Below are positions 27,008 to 35,420 of a stretch of DNA of 64,000 nucleotides, piece after piece (position 1 is the first letter of the stretch; every line of letters starts with the position of its first letter). The stretch comes from Natronorubrum thiooxidans (GTDB taxonomy: Archaea; Halobacteriota; Halobacteria; Halobacteriales; Natrialbaceae). A program made the position numbers and the translations under genes. Below the pieces are notes generated by a model, which saw only the letters and a list, made by a program, of their open reading frames with translations, was not told the origin of the DNA and made no database searches. Where the stretch lies: NCBI RefSeq assembly GCF_900156475.1, contig NZ_FTNR01000006.1:62001-126000 (forward strand), in the 5' to 3' direction.

Positions 27008-27436
27008 ATGGCAGTCGTAAGCGTCTCGATGCCGGACGAACTCCTCGAGCGACTCGATCAGTTCGCGGACGAACACGGCTACACCGGCCGCAGCGAAGTC
27101 GTCCGGGAGGCTTCTCGAAACCTGCTCGGCGAGTTCGAAGACACTCGTCTCGAGGACCGAGAGCTGATGGGCATCGTCACGGTGTTGTTCGACTACGAGA
27201 CGACCAGCGTCGAAGAACGAATGATGCATCTCCGCCACGAACACGAGGACCTCGTCGCCTCGAACTTCCACAGTCACGTCGGCGACCACTACTGTATGGA
27301 ACTGTTCGTCCTCGAGGGCCAACTCGAGGATATCTCGACGTTCGTCGGCAAGATCCGAGCGACCAAGGACGCGCTGACGGTCGATTACTCCGTGATTCCG
27401 GTCGATAGCTTCGATCCGATCTCTCAGGACAACTGA
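27008..27436 (+). CDS. nikR: NikR-type ribbon-helix-helix metal-responsive regulator
   Basis: A 142-residue regulator. The N-terminal ribbon-helix-helix domain is [20 protein letters not shown] (residues 3-22) with [12 protein letters not shown]. The C-terminal ACT-like nickel domain keeps the ligand pattern: His in RHEHEDLV, His-x-His in [10 protein letters not shown] and the cysteine of the same segment. NikR represses nickel uptake genes when loaded with nickel. The ATG at 27008 follows an AT-rich stretch (ATTATAT) and gives the standard N-terminus. A peptide/nickel type importer lies at the left end of the window, which could be a target; this is inference. Confidence 0.88.
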   Translation: MAVVSVSMPDELLERLDQFADEHGYTGRSEVVREASRNLLGEFEDTRLEDRELMGIVTVLFDYETTSVEERMMHLRHEHEDLVASNFHSHVGDHYCMELFVLEGQLEDISTFVGKIRATKDALTVDYSVIPVDSFDPISQDN

Positions 27437-27515
27437 CACCGATTTGGACGGCAAACATGTCATTCTCTTCGACCGAACAGTATTGTTTTAGCGTTCGCCC
27501 GCCCAATGGTCGAGC

Positions 27516-27893
27516 ATGAGCTATCGGAAGGTCAATTACGAGGAGGTCGAGCAAGTCTCGAGTGCGATGCACTTTTTGAGTGATCCACTCGAGACCGAGC
27601 GGGTCGGCGTGACGGTGGCACGATGTGATCCGGGCTGGAACAGCAAGCCACACGATCACACGGACAACGATCACGAGGAAGTCTACGTGCTCATCGAGGG
27701 CGAGGCGACCGTGGTCGTCGACGACGATCCAGTCGCAATGGAGACCGGGGATGCACTCTGGATCCCGCCGGCGTCGACGCGCCAGATCCGAAACGGGGAC
27801 GAAGAAAGCGCGTTCGTGCTTGTCAGCGCGCCGAGTATCGGGGACGACGAGGACGGTGACGGCGAGTGGCTGCTCTCGGGATTCGCCGGCTAA
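27516..27893 (+). CDS. Small single-domain cupin protein
   Basis: A 125-residue cupin with one barrel. The first metal motif is PHDHTDNDHEEVYVLIEGEA, with two or three histidines and Glu; the second motif has no histidine (PASTRQIRNGD), so the metal site may be incomplete. It follows the NikR gene by 80 bases on the same strand and could be a second member of a transcription unit. Substrate unknown. Confidence 0.8.
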   Translation: MSYRKVNYEEVEQVSSAMHFLSDPLETERVGVTVARCDPGWNSKPHDHTDNDHEEVYVLIEGEATVVVDDDPVAMETGDALWIPPASTRQIRNGDEESAFVLVSAPSIGDDEDGDGEWLLSGFAG

Positions 27894-28106
27894 GCACTCG
27901 AGCAGACAGTGGTGACGCCTCGTTCGAGACTCGAGAATCCGATATCGATGCCCGGAATCCGATATCGACGTCTGTTCGAAACGCCCGCTCGAAACGCCCG
28001 TTTGAACTAACACCGGAAGCGGTGGGGTTGCTACTATATAACGTATTGGATACATCGGAAACAACGGAACCAAAGGCTAAAGCCGCCTACCGAGACACGT
28101 CATGCA

Positions 28107-29294
28107 ATGTCGGATTTTAGCTTCAAGCCGACTGGGAGCATCTTCAAAGAGCGCGAAGCACTCTTAGAGGAGTGGACACCCGACGAACTGGTCGGTCGTG
28201 ACGAAGAACTCAGACAGTACCACGCGGCACTCCAACCCGTCATCGAAGGCGAAACACCCTCCAATATCTTCTTGTACGGGAAAAGCGGCGTCGGGAAAAC
28301 TGCTGCGACCCGATTTCTCCTTCAATTACTCGAGCGCGACGCCGGCAAGGTCGACGGGCTCGAACTCCACACGGTCGAAATCAACTGCGACGGACTCAAC
28401 TCCAGTTACCAGACGGCCGTCGCCCTCGTCAACGAGCTTCGTGATCCGACAAATCAGATCTCGAACACTGGCTATCCACAGGCATCAGTCTACCAGTTTT
28501 TGTTCGACGAACTCGATACACTCGGCGGCACCGTTCTGATCGTCCTCGACGAAGTCGATCACATTCGTGACGACAGCCTCCTCTACAAGCTCCCTCGAGC
28601 GCGCTCGAACGGTGACGTGACGGCCGCACGGCTCGGCGTCATTGGAATCTCCAATGACCTCGACTTCCGGAATCAACTCAGCTCGAAAGTCCGCTCCAGT
28701 CTCTGCGAGAAGGAAGTCTCGTTCAGTGCCTACGACGCGAACGAACTCTGTGAAGTGCTCCGCCAGCGTGAAGCGGTCGCGTTCGAGGACGACGTCCTCG
28801 ATAGCGGCGTCATCGAGATGTGTGCCGCCTACGGCGCGAAAGACTCCGGTGACGCGCGACAGGCACTCGATCTGCTGCTCGAGAGTGGTGATATCGCCCG
28901 CGAGACCAACGCCGATCTGGTGACAGAAGCCCACGTCAGCGAGGCCAGAGAGCGGCTCCAGACCGACCAGGTCGTCGAAGGAATCAGTAACTACTCGATG
29001 CACGGCCAACTCGTTTTGTGGGCGCTGACCATTTTGGCAGAACAGGGGAACACGCCGGCGCGAACGCGTGACGTCCGCGAACCCTACGAGATGTTGTGTG
29101 AACGCGAGGGCAACGATCCCGTCTCCGACCGCGCGGTTCGTGAGTATCTCGCCGAACTGGAAACGCTCGGTATCATCTCGTCGACGCAGGTCAATCGCGG
29201 AAAAGGCGGCGGAAAGTACAAACAACACGAACTCGATCAGTCGGTCTCGAGTGTGAAAGCTGGTCTGTCGGAGCTGTTGGATACCGCTGCGTGA
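28107..29294 (+). CDS. orc: Orc1/Cdc6-family replication initiator
   Basis: Initiator and helicase-loader ATPase, 395 residues. The AAA+ core has Walker A YGKSGVGKTAATR near residue 60, Walker B LIVLDEVDHI near 144 and sensor 1 GVIGISNDLDF; sensor 2 is in GDARQALDLLLESG. The winged-helix DNA-binding domain (about residues 290-395) includes SDRAVREYLAELETLGI and the glycine-rich wing GKGGGKYKQH. A TATA-like CTATATAAC is at 28033-28041. The adjacent non-coding region contains the repeats expected of an origin, and haloarchaeal origins usually lie next to a cognate orc gene. Confidence 0.94.
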   Translation: MSDFSFKPTGSIFKEREALLEEWTPDELVGRDEELRQYHAALQPVIEGETPSNIFLYGKSGVGKTAATRFLLQLLERDAGKVDGLELHTVEINCDGLNSSYQTAVALVNELRDPTNQISNTGYPQASVYQFLFDELDTLGGTVLIVLDEVDHIRDDSLLYKLPRARSNGDVTAARLGVIGISNDLDFRNQLSSKVRSSLCEKEVSFSAYDANELCEVLRQREAVAFEDDVLDSGVIEMCAAYGAKDSGDARQALDLLLESGDIARETNADLVTEAHVSEARERLQTDQVVEGISNYSMHGQLVLWALTILAEQGNTPARTRDVREPYEMLCEREGNDPVSDRAVREYLAELETLGIISSTQVNRGKGGGKYKQHELDQSVSSVKAGLSELLDTAA

Positions 29295-29435
29295 CTAGTG
29301 TCGACGGCTGTGCAATCGTCATGGAGACTGTATGAGCGCGACGAACAGTCACGGAACGGTTGTGAGTGAGAGAGGGGGTTGTGAGTGAGAGACAGATCCA
29401 GAAAGACTGTGAGAAATGGGTCGAGCCGTATCGTT

Positions 29436-29449
29436 CCACTACTGTTACT
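29436..29449 (+). repeat. Shortened origin-box copy
   Basis: CCACTACTGTTACT equals the box at 29461-29480 with six bases (TCCGCT) missing from the middle. It may be a degenerate initiator site. Confidence 0.4.
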
Positions 29450-29458
29450 CTACTGTCA

Positions 29459-29478
29459 CCCCACTACTTCCGCTGTTA
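29459..29478 (+). repeat. Origin recognition box, direct copy 1
   Basis: The 20-base box differs from the copy at 29505 by one base (A for G at the eighth position). Same orientation as that copy, 46 bases apart. Confidence 0.65.
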
Positions 29479-29498
29479 CTGGATACCTGTGTGGTCCA

Positions 29499-29525
29499 CA
29501 CCCACCCCACTGCTTCCGCTGTTAG
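29499..29525 (+). repeat. Left arm of a 27-bp perfect inverted repeat (origin box, direct copy 2)
   Basis: This arm contains the 20-base box at 29505-29524. It is the exact reverse complement of 29683-29709 over 27 bases, far more than chance would give, and points toward the AT-rich core. Confidence 0.75.
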
Positions 29526-29682
29526 CCACACTCGGGGGGACACTAGCGGTGCCGTTCCTGCATGTATTGCCCTACACGAATAGTATAGAATTAAGTAGTA
29601 TTGCTAAAAACCACATCCGTACTCCGTTCATCACAAAGAACAAATCACCCCCTCCCATGGGGGTGGTGCAGTCAGTTCACCG

Positions 29683-29709
29683 CTAACAGCGGAAGCAGTG
29701 GGGTGGGTG
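29683..29709 (-). repeat. Right arm of the 27-bp perfect inverted repeat (origin box, inverted copy)
   Basis: Exact reverse complement of 29499-29525, on the other side of the AT-rich core. Facing origin boxes are how Orc1/Cdc6 is normally placed at archaeal origins. Confidence 0.75.
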
Positions 29710-29763
29710 GGTCCCCAACTCTCGGTCAACTCGAGGGGGATCACACAACGTCGATCGGATCGC

Positions 29764-29845
29764 ATACGGACTGCTGTAGTCAATTACCGCCGATCACCGA
29801 CCCTGTCTCTGGTGATCGGCGATAAATCGGTACAGCAGACCGTAT
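29764..29845 (+). repeat. 82-bp palindromic dispersed repeat, copy A
   Basis: Ends are 15-base inverted repeats with one mismatch (ATACGGACTGCTGTA and the reverse complement of TACAGCAGACCGTAT). Inside is a perfect ten-base stem GCCGATCACC/GGTGATCGGC. The same element, also exactly 82 bases and about 88 percent identical over the 75 bases compared, is at 48240-48321 in the opposite orientation. It carries no gene. It may be a miniature mobile element or a structured RNA/terminator; here it sits between the origin boxes and the acyl-CoA dehydrogenase promoter. Confidence 0.75.
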
Positions 29846-29940
29846 CACAGTCCATTCTCCCGCACGTCCGCTCGAGGTGTCGCTTGTGGCTTGCACAGTT
29901 GCCCCGCGGCTATATCCATAGTGCGATCGTATGACACGTT

Positions 29941-31092
29941 ATGGAACTACTCGAGGACAGCATCGTCCCGGAGCACGCACGCGAGATCAAAGCCGAGGCG
30001 CGCGAGTTCGCGCGCGAACACATCGAACCCAACGCCCAGGAGCATTTTCAGGCGGGAACGTACCCCGAGGAGATCCTCGAGGCAGGCCAGGAAGCGAATC
30101 TCGTCGCACAGGATATTCCGGAGAAGTGGGGCGGACGCGGGCTCGATCTCCCGCAGTTACTCGCGCTGACTGAGGAGTTCTATCGGGCGGATGCCGGAAT
30201 CGCGTTGACTCTGCAACTGGCGAGTTTCGGCTGCGAGATTACCTACAAGTACGGCTCCGACGAGCAGTGTGAGGAGTATATCCGGCCAGTCGCGGAGGGC
30301 ACACAGCGCTCCGGGCTCGCCGTGTCGGAGCCGGAGACGGGCAGTGACCTCGCCGGAATGCAGACGACGGCCGAAAAAGACGGCGACGAGTACGTCTTAA
30401 ATGGCGAGAAGTACTGGATCGGCAACGGTGTCGAAGCCGACTGGGTGACGGTCTACGCCCGGACGGACGACGACGAGGACAACCGCTACGGCAACCACTC
30501 GATGTTTATCGTCCCCACTGACACCGAGGGTTACGAGGCCGAACACATCCCCGAGAAGATGGCGATGCGCGCCTCGAAGCAGGCCCACGTCGAGTTCAAC
30601 GACTGTCGGATCCCCGAAGCAAACCTGATCGGGACCGAAGGCGCCGGCTTCTGGATGGTCGCGGAGTTTTTCAACCACGGCCGAGTCATCGTCTCCGGCC
30701 ACGGACTCGGCCTCGCCGCGGCCGCCATCGAAGAAACCTGGGAGTTCGTCCACGACCGCGAGGAGTTCGGCCGAACGATCAACGAGTTTCAGGCGGTCCA
30801 GCACGGCCTCGCGGATATGCTGCTCGACTTCGAACGTGCTCGAGCGCTTACCTGGCGGGCCTGCAAAAAAGTCGAGAACGGTGAAAACGCGGGCTACTGG
30901 GCAGCACTGGCAAAGACGAGTGCAACGGAGGCAGCCGTCGACGTCTCCGAGCAAGGAATGCAGTTTCATGGCGGCCGGTCGGTCCTTGACGACCGTCGAA
31001 TCGCTCGCGTCTTCCGTGATGCCCGAATTCCCGTCATCTATGAGGGCGCAAACGAGATCCAGCGCAACCTGATCTACGGTCAGGCCCCATGA
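29941..31092 (+). CDS. Acyl-CoA dehydrogenase (1)
   Basis: FAD enzyme that makes the first double bond in beta-oxidation, 383 residues, full length. Conserved FAD/substrate segments are SGLAVSEPETGSDLAGM and NGEKYWIGNG; the catalytic base is the Glu in VIYEGANEIQRNL near the C-terminus. A TATA-like CTATATCC at about 29911-29918 precedes the ATG by roughly 25-30 bases, so the transcript should be leaderless. The electron acceptor would be the ETF proteins, which are not in the window. Confidence 0.93.
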   Translation: MELLEDSIVPEHAREIKAEAREFAREHIEPNAQEHFQAGTYPEEILEAGQEANLVAQDIPEKWGGRGLDLPQLLALTEEFYRADAGIALTLQLASFGCEITYKYGSDEQCEEYIRPVAEGTQRSGLAVSEPETGSDLAGMQTTAEKDGDEYVLNGEKYWIGNGVEADWVTVYARTDDDEDNRYGNHSMFIVPTDTEGYEAEHIPEKMAMRASKQAHVEFNDCRIPEANLIGTEGAGFWMVAEFFNHGRVIVSGHGLGLAAAAIEETWEFVHDREEFGRTINEFQAVQHGLADMLLDFERARALTWRACKKVENGENAGYWAALAKTSATEAAVDVSEQGMQFHGGRSVLDDRRIARVFRDARIPVIYEGANEIQRNLIYGQAP

Positions 31093-31152
31093 GTGGGCCG
31101 TCGCAGTCTACAGCTGGATGACGAAATCGCTCGTTGGGTGGTCAAAGCAGCC

Positions 31153-31171
31153 ACTGTCGGACATCGACAGT
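31153..31171. terminator. Hairpin between convergent genes
   Basis: ACTGTCG and CGACAGT form a perfect seven-base stem with a five-base loop, in the 132-base gap between the convergent acyl-CoA dehydrogenase and response regulator genes. It could serve as a terminator in either direction; there is no strong T-run, so support is modest. Confidence 0.3.
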
Positions 31172-31224
31172 CCTGCGGTCGAGAGAGAACGGGGTTCGAT
31201 TCGGGTACGATCGAGCGACAACAC

Positions 31225-31797
31225 TCAGTTTTCGGGCTGTAAGTCCTGGAACGCGCCGACGAAGTCATCGTGCGTGCGCATCTCCGCGACGCTCTCGTCG
31301 ACACAGCCCTGGAGTTCAGTGACGCGATCGCAGAGGGTCTGATACTCGTCGTTGGTTCCGAGTTCGCGCTCTGCCTTTTCGGACTCCAGCAGTGCCTTCT
31401 TGGAGACGAGCGCGTAGTACTCCTGAATGTCCGATTCGTATTCCGATCGACCGATGACGGTGTCGACGATCTCGACGAGCTCATCCTTCGAGACCGGCTT
31501 GACGAGATAATCGTCAAAGCCCATCTCGATGATGTCGAAGTCTGGATCGACTGCGGTTACCATTACGACCCGCGAGTCGTAGCCACGATCCCTGATCTCG
31601 GCTAAGACCTCATCACCGGAGAGCCCCGGCATTCGTCGGTCCAGCAGGACGATTTCGACGGCGTCGCCCATCTTTTCGAGGGCCTCCATACCGTCGTAGG
31701 CGGTGTCGACGACCCATTCGGTCTTGAGCCATGCGGCAAACAGGTCCGCGAGACGCGCTTCGTCGTCGACGACGAGCACCTCGAGTGCCTCACTCAC
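31225..31797 (-). CDS. HalX-type response regulator
   Basis: A 190-residue two-component receiver protein. The receiver domain has acidic pocket DD (residues 11-12), phospho-acceptor Asp53 in VLLDRRMPGLSG and Lys100 in DYLVKPVSK. The C-terminal part (about 105-175) is a HalX domain, a haloarchaeal output/helical module of unclear action. No histidine kinase gene is adjacent. It lies between two beta-oxidation genes, on the opposite strand to the first. Confidence 0.9.
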   Translation of the reverse strand: MSEALEVLVVDDEARLADLFAAWLKTEWVVDTAYDGMEALEKMGDAVEIVLLDRRMPGLSGDEVLAEIRDRGYDSRVVMVTAVDPDFDIIEMGFDDYLVKPVSKDELVEIVDTVIGRSEYESDIQEYYALVSKKALLESEKAERELGTNDEYQTLCDRVTELQGCVDESVAEMRTHDDFVGAFQDLQPEN

Positions 31798-32028
31798 CCG
31801 TTGCCCCCTCCGTTCTCTTCATCGATTGGAGCCACGGCTTACCCATGGTACCTTCGGGTCATAAACCCCGCGACGGTCCGAGATACGAACCGGTGTCGGA
31901 CAGTATCGAACTCGATATTCCAAACTCGTCTCGTGTGTCGGTGAATGTCCCGTCCCAGCGTCGAACGGGGAAACGGGCAGAACGTGATCGATTTCGCCCG
32001 TCAGTTCAGGCCGGAGATCGCACTCGTG

Positions 32029-34011
32029 TTACTTGCCTTCGAACTCGGGCTCGTCGTCACCAAAGAAGGCATTGATCCCCTCGTGGACGTCTTCGGAGTT
32101 GACGACGTGGCCGAAGCCCATCGACTCGACCTCGAGGCCGGCTTCGTGGTTGTCCCAGCCTTTCTGCATCGCACGCTTCGTAAAGCGCATCGCGAGCGGT
32201 GGGCCGCCAGCGAGCTTTGCAGCGTAGTCCTGTGCGGCCGTCTCGAACTCGTCTGGTTCGACGACCTCGTTGATGAACCCGAACGCGGCCATCTCCTCGG
32301 CGGGGAACCGATCTGCGGTGAAGATGATCTCTTTTGCACGGCCCATGCCGACGATGCGCTGGAGACGCTGCGTGCCACCCCATCCCGGGAGCAGGCCGAG
32401 GTTGAATTCGGGCTGGCCGAACTCCGAACGCGAGGTCGCGATCCGGATATCAGCACAGGTCGCAAGTTCCATTCCGCCGCCAAGACAGTAGCCATCGATG
32501 GCGGCCACGACCGGCAGCTCGATCTCCTCGAGGCGACCGAACGTTTCCTGGCCGTACTTCGAAAGTTCGACCGCATCGAAGGGGTCAGCGCCGCCACCGG
32601 CGATGCTCATGAAGTCCGCGCCCGCGGAGAACGCCTTCGATCCAGCACCCGTCAGCAGGAGTGCGCGAACGTCATCGTCGTCGTCGACGAGGTCGATTGC
32701 AGCGTCGAGTTCTTCGATGAGTTCCAGGCTGATGGAGTTCATCTGCTGGGGTCGGTTGAGTTCGATCTGTGCGACCTTGTCGCCGGGGTAGGTCAGCTCG
32801 ATCGTGTCGAACTCCACTGTGCCGTCGTCCTCGCCTGCGTCATCGTAGAAGCCGCCTTCGTCGGCGACGGTGGCGAGGTGGTCGAACGGCTCGTAGCGTG
32901 GGTGGTCGGTCTCCTCGTAGGCGTCCTCGAGCGCGTCAGCGAGGTCGGCGACGCCGTACTCGTCGGCGAACTTCGCGGGGCCTTTCGGCCAGCGGCCGCC
33001 GAGTTTGACTGCCGTGTCGATCTCTTCGGGTGAGGCGACGTCGTCCCCGACGAGGTAGGCGACTTCGTTCGCGAGCACGGCGAGCAGGCGTTCTTTGACA
33101 GTCTCGCTGAACAGGTCGTCGTCCATCGAGACGTCCGCGCCGTCCCCGTCCTCGTAGTCGTAGAATCCCTTGCCGGACTTCTGGCCGAACTCCTCGTTGT
33201 CGACTTTCGTCTCCATCAGCGGGCACGGCTCGTAGCGATCGCCGGCGACCTCGTGCATGTAGTCGAGGACGTGATAGCCGACGTCGATACCGACGTAGTC
33301 TGCGAGTTCGAAACTCCCCATCGGCAACCCGATGTCGAACTTTGTCGTCGCGTCGACCTCTTCGATGGTGGCGACGTCGTCTTCGACGAGCCACGCGGCC
33401 TCGTTCATCAGCGGGACGAGAATGCGGTTGACGATGAAGCCGGGGACGTCCTTGCGGACGCGAACCGGCGTCTTGCCGACGTCTTCCGCAAATGCTTCGA
33501 TCACGTCGAGCGTGGCATCTTCGGTATGGGCGCCGGAGATGACCTCGACGAGATCCATCCGGATCGGCGGGTTGAAAAAGTGCATCCCACAGAAGGATTC
33601 GGCTCGATCCGTGAACTCGGAGAGGTCCGTGATCGAGAGACTCGAGGTGTTCGTCGCGAAGACGGCTCGGTCGGGAGCAACCGCCTCGAGTTCGGTGTAA
33701 ACATCTTGTTTGATCTCCATCTGCTCCGGCACGGCCTCGATAACGACGTCCGCATCGCCACAGGCTTCCGCCATGTCGACGAGCGGTGTGATCCGTTCGA
33801 GGGCCGCGTCGGCTTGCTCTTGGGTAAGCTGGTCGTTCTCGGCGAGCTTGTCGAGTGACCACTCGATCTGTTCGTACCCGTTCTGGACGAACTCCTCGTT
33901 GATGTCTCGCATGTTTACATCGTAGCCCGCCATCGCGACGACCTCCGCGATGCCATGGCCCATATTTCCTGCGCCGAGAACTGCGACGGTGTTGATGTCT
34001 TCCAGCTCCAT
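32029..34011 (-). CDS. 3-hydroxyacyl-CoA dehydrogenase / enoyl-CoA hydratase fusion
   Basis: Bifunctional beta-oxidation enzyme of 660 residues that hydrates enoyl-CoA and oxidises the hydroxy product with NAD. The dehydrogenase part (about residues 1-390) has the NAD site VAVLGAGNMGHGIAEVVAMA, catalytic His in MHFFNPP, and two C-terminal HAD domains (PGFIVNRILVPLMNEA and KSGKGFYDYEDGD). The crotonase part (about 405-660) has the oxyanion loop AFSAGADFMSI and catalytic region LGGGMELATCADIRIA and FGQPEFNLGLLPGWGGTQRL. Order dehydrogenase-then-hydratase is the archaeal arrangement and the reverse of bacterial FadB. The internal ATG at 34011 begins the conserved MELEDINTVAVLGAG. Confidence 0.93.
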   Translation of the reverse strand: MELEDINTVAVLGAGNMGHGIAEVVAMAGYDVNMRDINEEFVQNGYEQIEWSLDKLAENDQLTQEQADAALERITPLVDMAEACGDADVVIEAVPEQMEIKQDVYTELEAVAPDRAVFATNTSSLSITDLSEFTDRAESFCGMHFFNPPIRMDLVEVISGAHTEDATLDVIEAFAEDVGKTPVRVRKDVPGFIVNRILVPLMNEAAWLVEDDVATIEEVDATTKFDIGLPMGSFELADYVGIDVGYHVLDYMHEVAGDRYEPCPLMETKVDNEEFGQKSGKGFYDYEDGDGADVSMDDDLFSETVKERLLAVLANEVAYLVGDDVASPEEIDTAVKLGGRWPKGPAKFADEYGVADLADALEDAYEETDHPRYEPFDHLATVADEGGFYDDAGEDDGTVEFDTIELTYPGDKVAQIELNRPQQMNSISLELIEELDAAIDLVDDDDDVRALLLTGAGSKAFSAGADFMSIAGGGADPFDAVELSKYGQETFGRLEEIELPVVAAIDGYCLGGGMELATCADIRIATSRSEFGQPEFNLGLLPGWGGTQRLQRIVGMGRAKEIIFTADRFPAEEMAAFGFINEVVEPDEFETAAQDYAAKLAGGPPLAMRFTKRAMQKGWDNHEAGLEVESMGFGHVVNSEDVHEGINAFFGDDEPEFEGK

Positions 34012-34062
34012 GGTTACAGTTCCAATCGGCACGGGTTTCAACGTTTCCCTATTTCCTAAAGA

Positions 34063-34074
34063 AAACTATAGTTT
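34063..34074. promoter_or_regulatory. Palindrome AAACTATAGTTT between divergent beta-oxidation genes
   Basis: A perfect 12-base palindrome in the 115-base gap between the leftward fusion enzyme and the rightward acyl-CoA dehydrogenase. It is AT-rich and overlaps where a TATA element of the leftward gene is expected (50-60 bases upstream), so it could be a shared operator for a fatty-acid regulator. This is inferred from position and symmetry only. Confidence 0.4.
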
Positions 34075-34126
34075 CGTTTACTGTCGGTTACAAAGCTCTT
34101 TACCGCTGGCCTCGGAACTCGTTGAC

Positions 34127-35278
34127 ATGGAATTCGGTCTCACCGAAGAACAGGAGCAGATCCGTGAGGAAGTCAGGCGGTTCGCCGAGAACGAAATCGT
34201 CCCCGAAGCGGAGAAGTACGACGAAGAAGAAACGTTCCCCCACGAAATCGTCGACGAGGCCGCCAAGATGGGACTGGTCGGCTCGTCGATCCCCATCGAG
34301 TACGGCGGTGCGGGCTACTCGACGCTCGAGACAGTCCTCATCGCCGAGGAACTGTTCTCCTACGACCCTGGCATCGCGCTCTCAATCATGGCGTGTTCGT
34401 TCGGGACCGAAGCCATCCAGGAGTTCGGAACCGAAGCCCAAAAAGAGCGGTTCTTGGAGCCCGTTGCGATGGGCGAGAAGATTTCGGGAGCCGCGATCTC
34501 CGAACCCGACACCGGCTCGGACGTCTCCTCGGTCTCCACGCGCGCGGAGAAAGACGGCGACGAGTGGGTCATCAACGGCAACAAGATGTGGATCACCAAC
34601 GGAACCGTTGGTGATTTCTTCGTCATGCTGTGTAAGACCAACCCTGACGCCGAGGGTCGCTACAACGGCTTCAGCCAGATCGTCGTCGAGTCCGACCGCG
34701 ACGGCTTCTCGGCCGACAAGATCACCGGCAAGATGGGTATCCGCGCTTCCGACACGGCCGAACTCATCCTCGACAACGTCCGCGTTCCCGAGGAGAACCT
34801 CATCGGAACTCGCGACGCCGCCTTCATGCAGCAGATGCAGTTTTTCGACGCCACCCGAACCGGCGTCGCCGCCCAGGGTGTTGGTATCGCGAAAGGCGCA
34901 CTGCGTGAGGCCCTCGATTACGCCGAGGACCGCGAACAGTTCGGCCAGCCGATCAGCGAGTTCCAGGCCGTCCAGCACAAACTCGCTGACATCGCGACCG
35001 AGACTGAGGCCGCACGCAACCTGACGTACAAGGCTGCCTGGAACGTCGATCAGGGCAACGACATCACCAAACTCGCCTCGATGGCCAAGGAGTACGCCTC
35101 CCGGGTCGCCGTCGACGCTGCAAACGAGGCCGTCCAGATCCACGGCGGCGCGGGCTACGTCAACGACTTCCCCGTCGAACGGTTCTACCGCGACTCGAAG
35201 ATCACCCAGATCTACGAGGGGACCACCGAGATCCAGAAGAACGTCATCGCACGCGAACTGCTCGGCAAGGGCTTCTAG
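34127..35278 (+). CDS. Acyl-CoA dehydrogenase (2)
   Basis: Second acyl-CoA dehydrogenase, 383 residues. FAD segments GAAISEPDTGSDVSSV and NGNKMWITNG, catalytic Glu in IYEGTTEIQKNVIARELLG. The start at ATG 34127 (MEFGLTEEQEQIREEVRRF) is typical; the frame is open into the divergent gene but that part is not homologous. Transcribed divergently from the hydroxyacyl-CoA dehydrogenase fusion, which suggests common control. It differs enough from the first copy to serve a different chain length. Confidence 0.94.
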   Translation: MEFGLTEEQEQIREEVRRFAENEIVPEAEKYDEEETFPHEIVDEAAKMGLVGSSIPIEYGGAGYSTLETVLIAEELFSYDPGIALSIMACSFGTEAIQEFGTEAQKERFLEPVAMGEKISGAAISEPDTGSDVSSVSTRAEKDGDEWVINGNKMWITNGTVGDFFVMLCKTNPDAEGRYNGFSQIVVESDRDGFSADKITGKMGIRASDTAELILDNVRVPEENLIGTRDAAFMQQMQFFDATRTGVAAQGVGIAKGALREALDYAEDREQFGQPISEFQAVQHKLADIATETEAARNLTYKAAWNVDQGNDITKLASMAKEYASRVAVDAANEAVQIHGGAGYVNDFPVERFYRDSKITQIYEGTTEIQKNVIARELLGKGF

Positions 35279-35420
35279 AGACGAAGTTTTGCCGAGGGCC
35301 GCGTACACCCGCCCGCAGCACAAAACGTCAATTAAAACCACTCCTCCTTCCTCTCCGCTCGAGTCGCGCTCCCGGCCAGTTGTCGCCTTCGTGGCCTCCA
35401 ACGACGAACGCAACGACTGA

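Larger units (their letters stand above)
29295..29763. other. Predicted replication origin next to orc
   Basis: A 646-base gene-free stretch between orc and the acyl-CoA dehydrogenase, whose first part (to 29763) looks like an origin. It has two direct copies of the box CCCCACTRCTTCCGCTGTTA (29459-29478, 29505-29524), one inverted copy (29684-29703), and a shortened direct copy (29436-29449). Between the facing boxes is an AT-rich core (29571-29610, 29 of 40 bases A or T) suited to unwinding. G-runs flank both sides (near 29533-29538 and 29660-29664). The pattern of facing origin recognition boxes around an AT-rich core beside an orc gene is the known archaeal layout; firing has not been shown. 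Confidence 0.75.
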
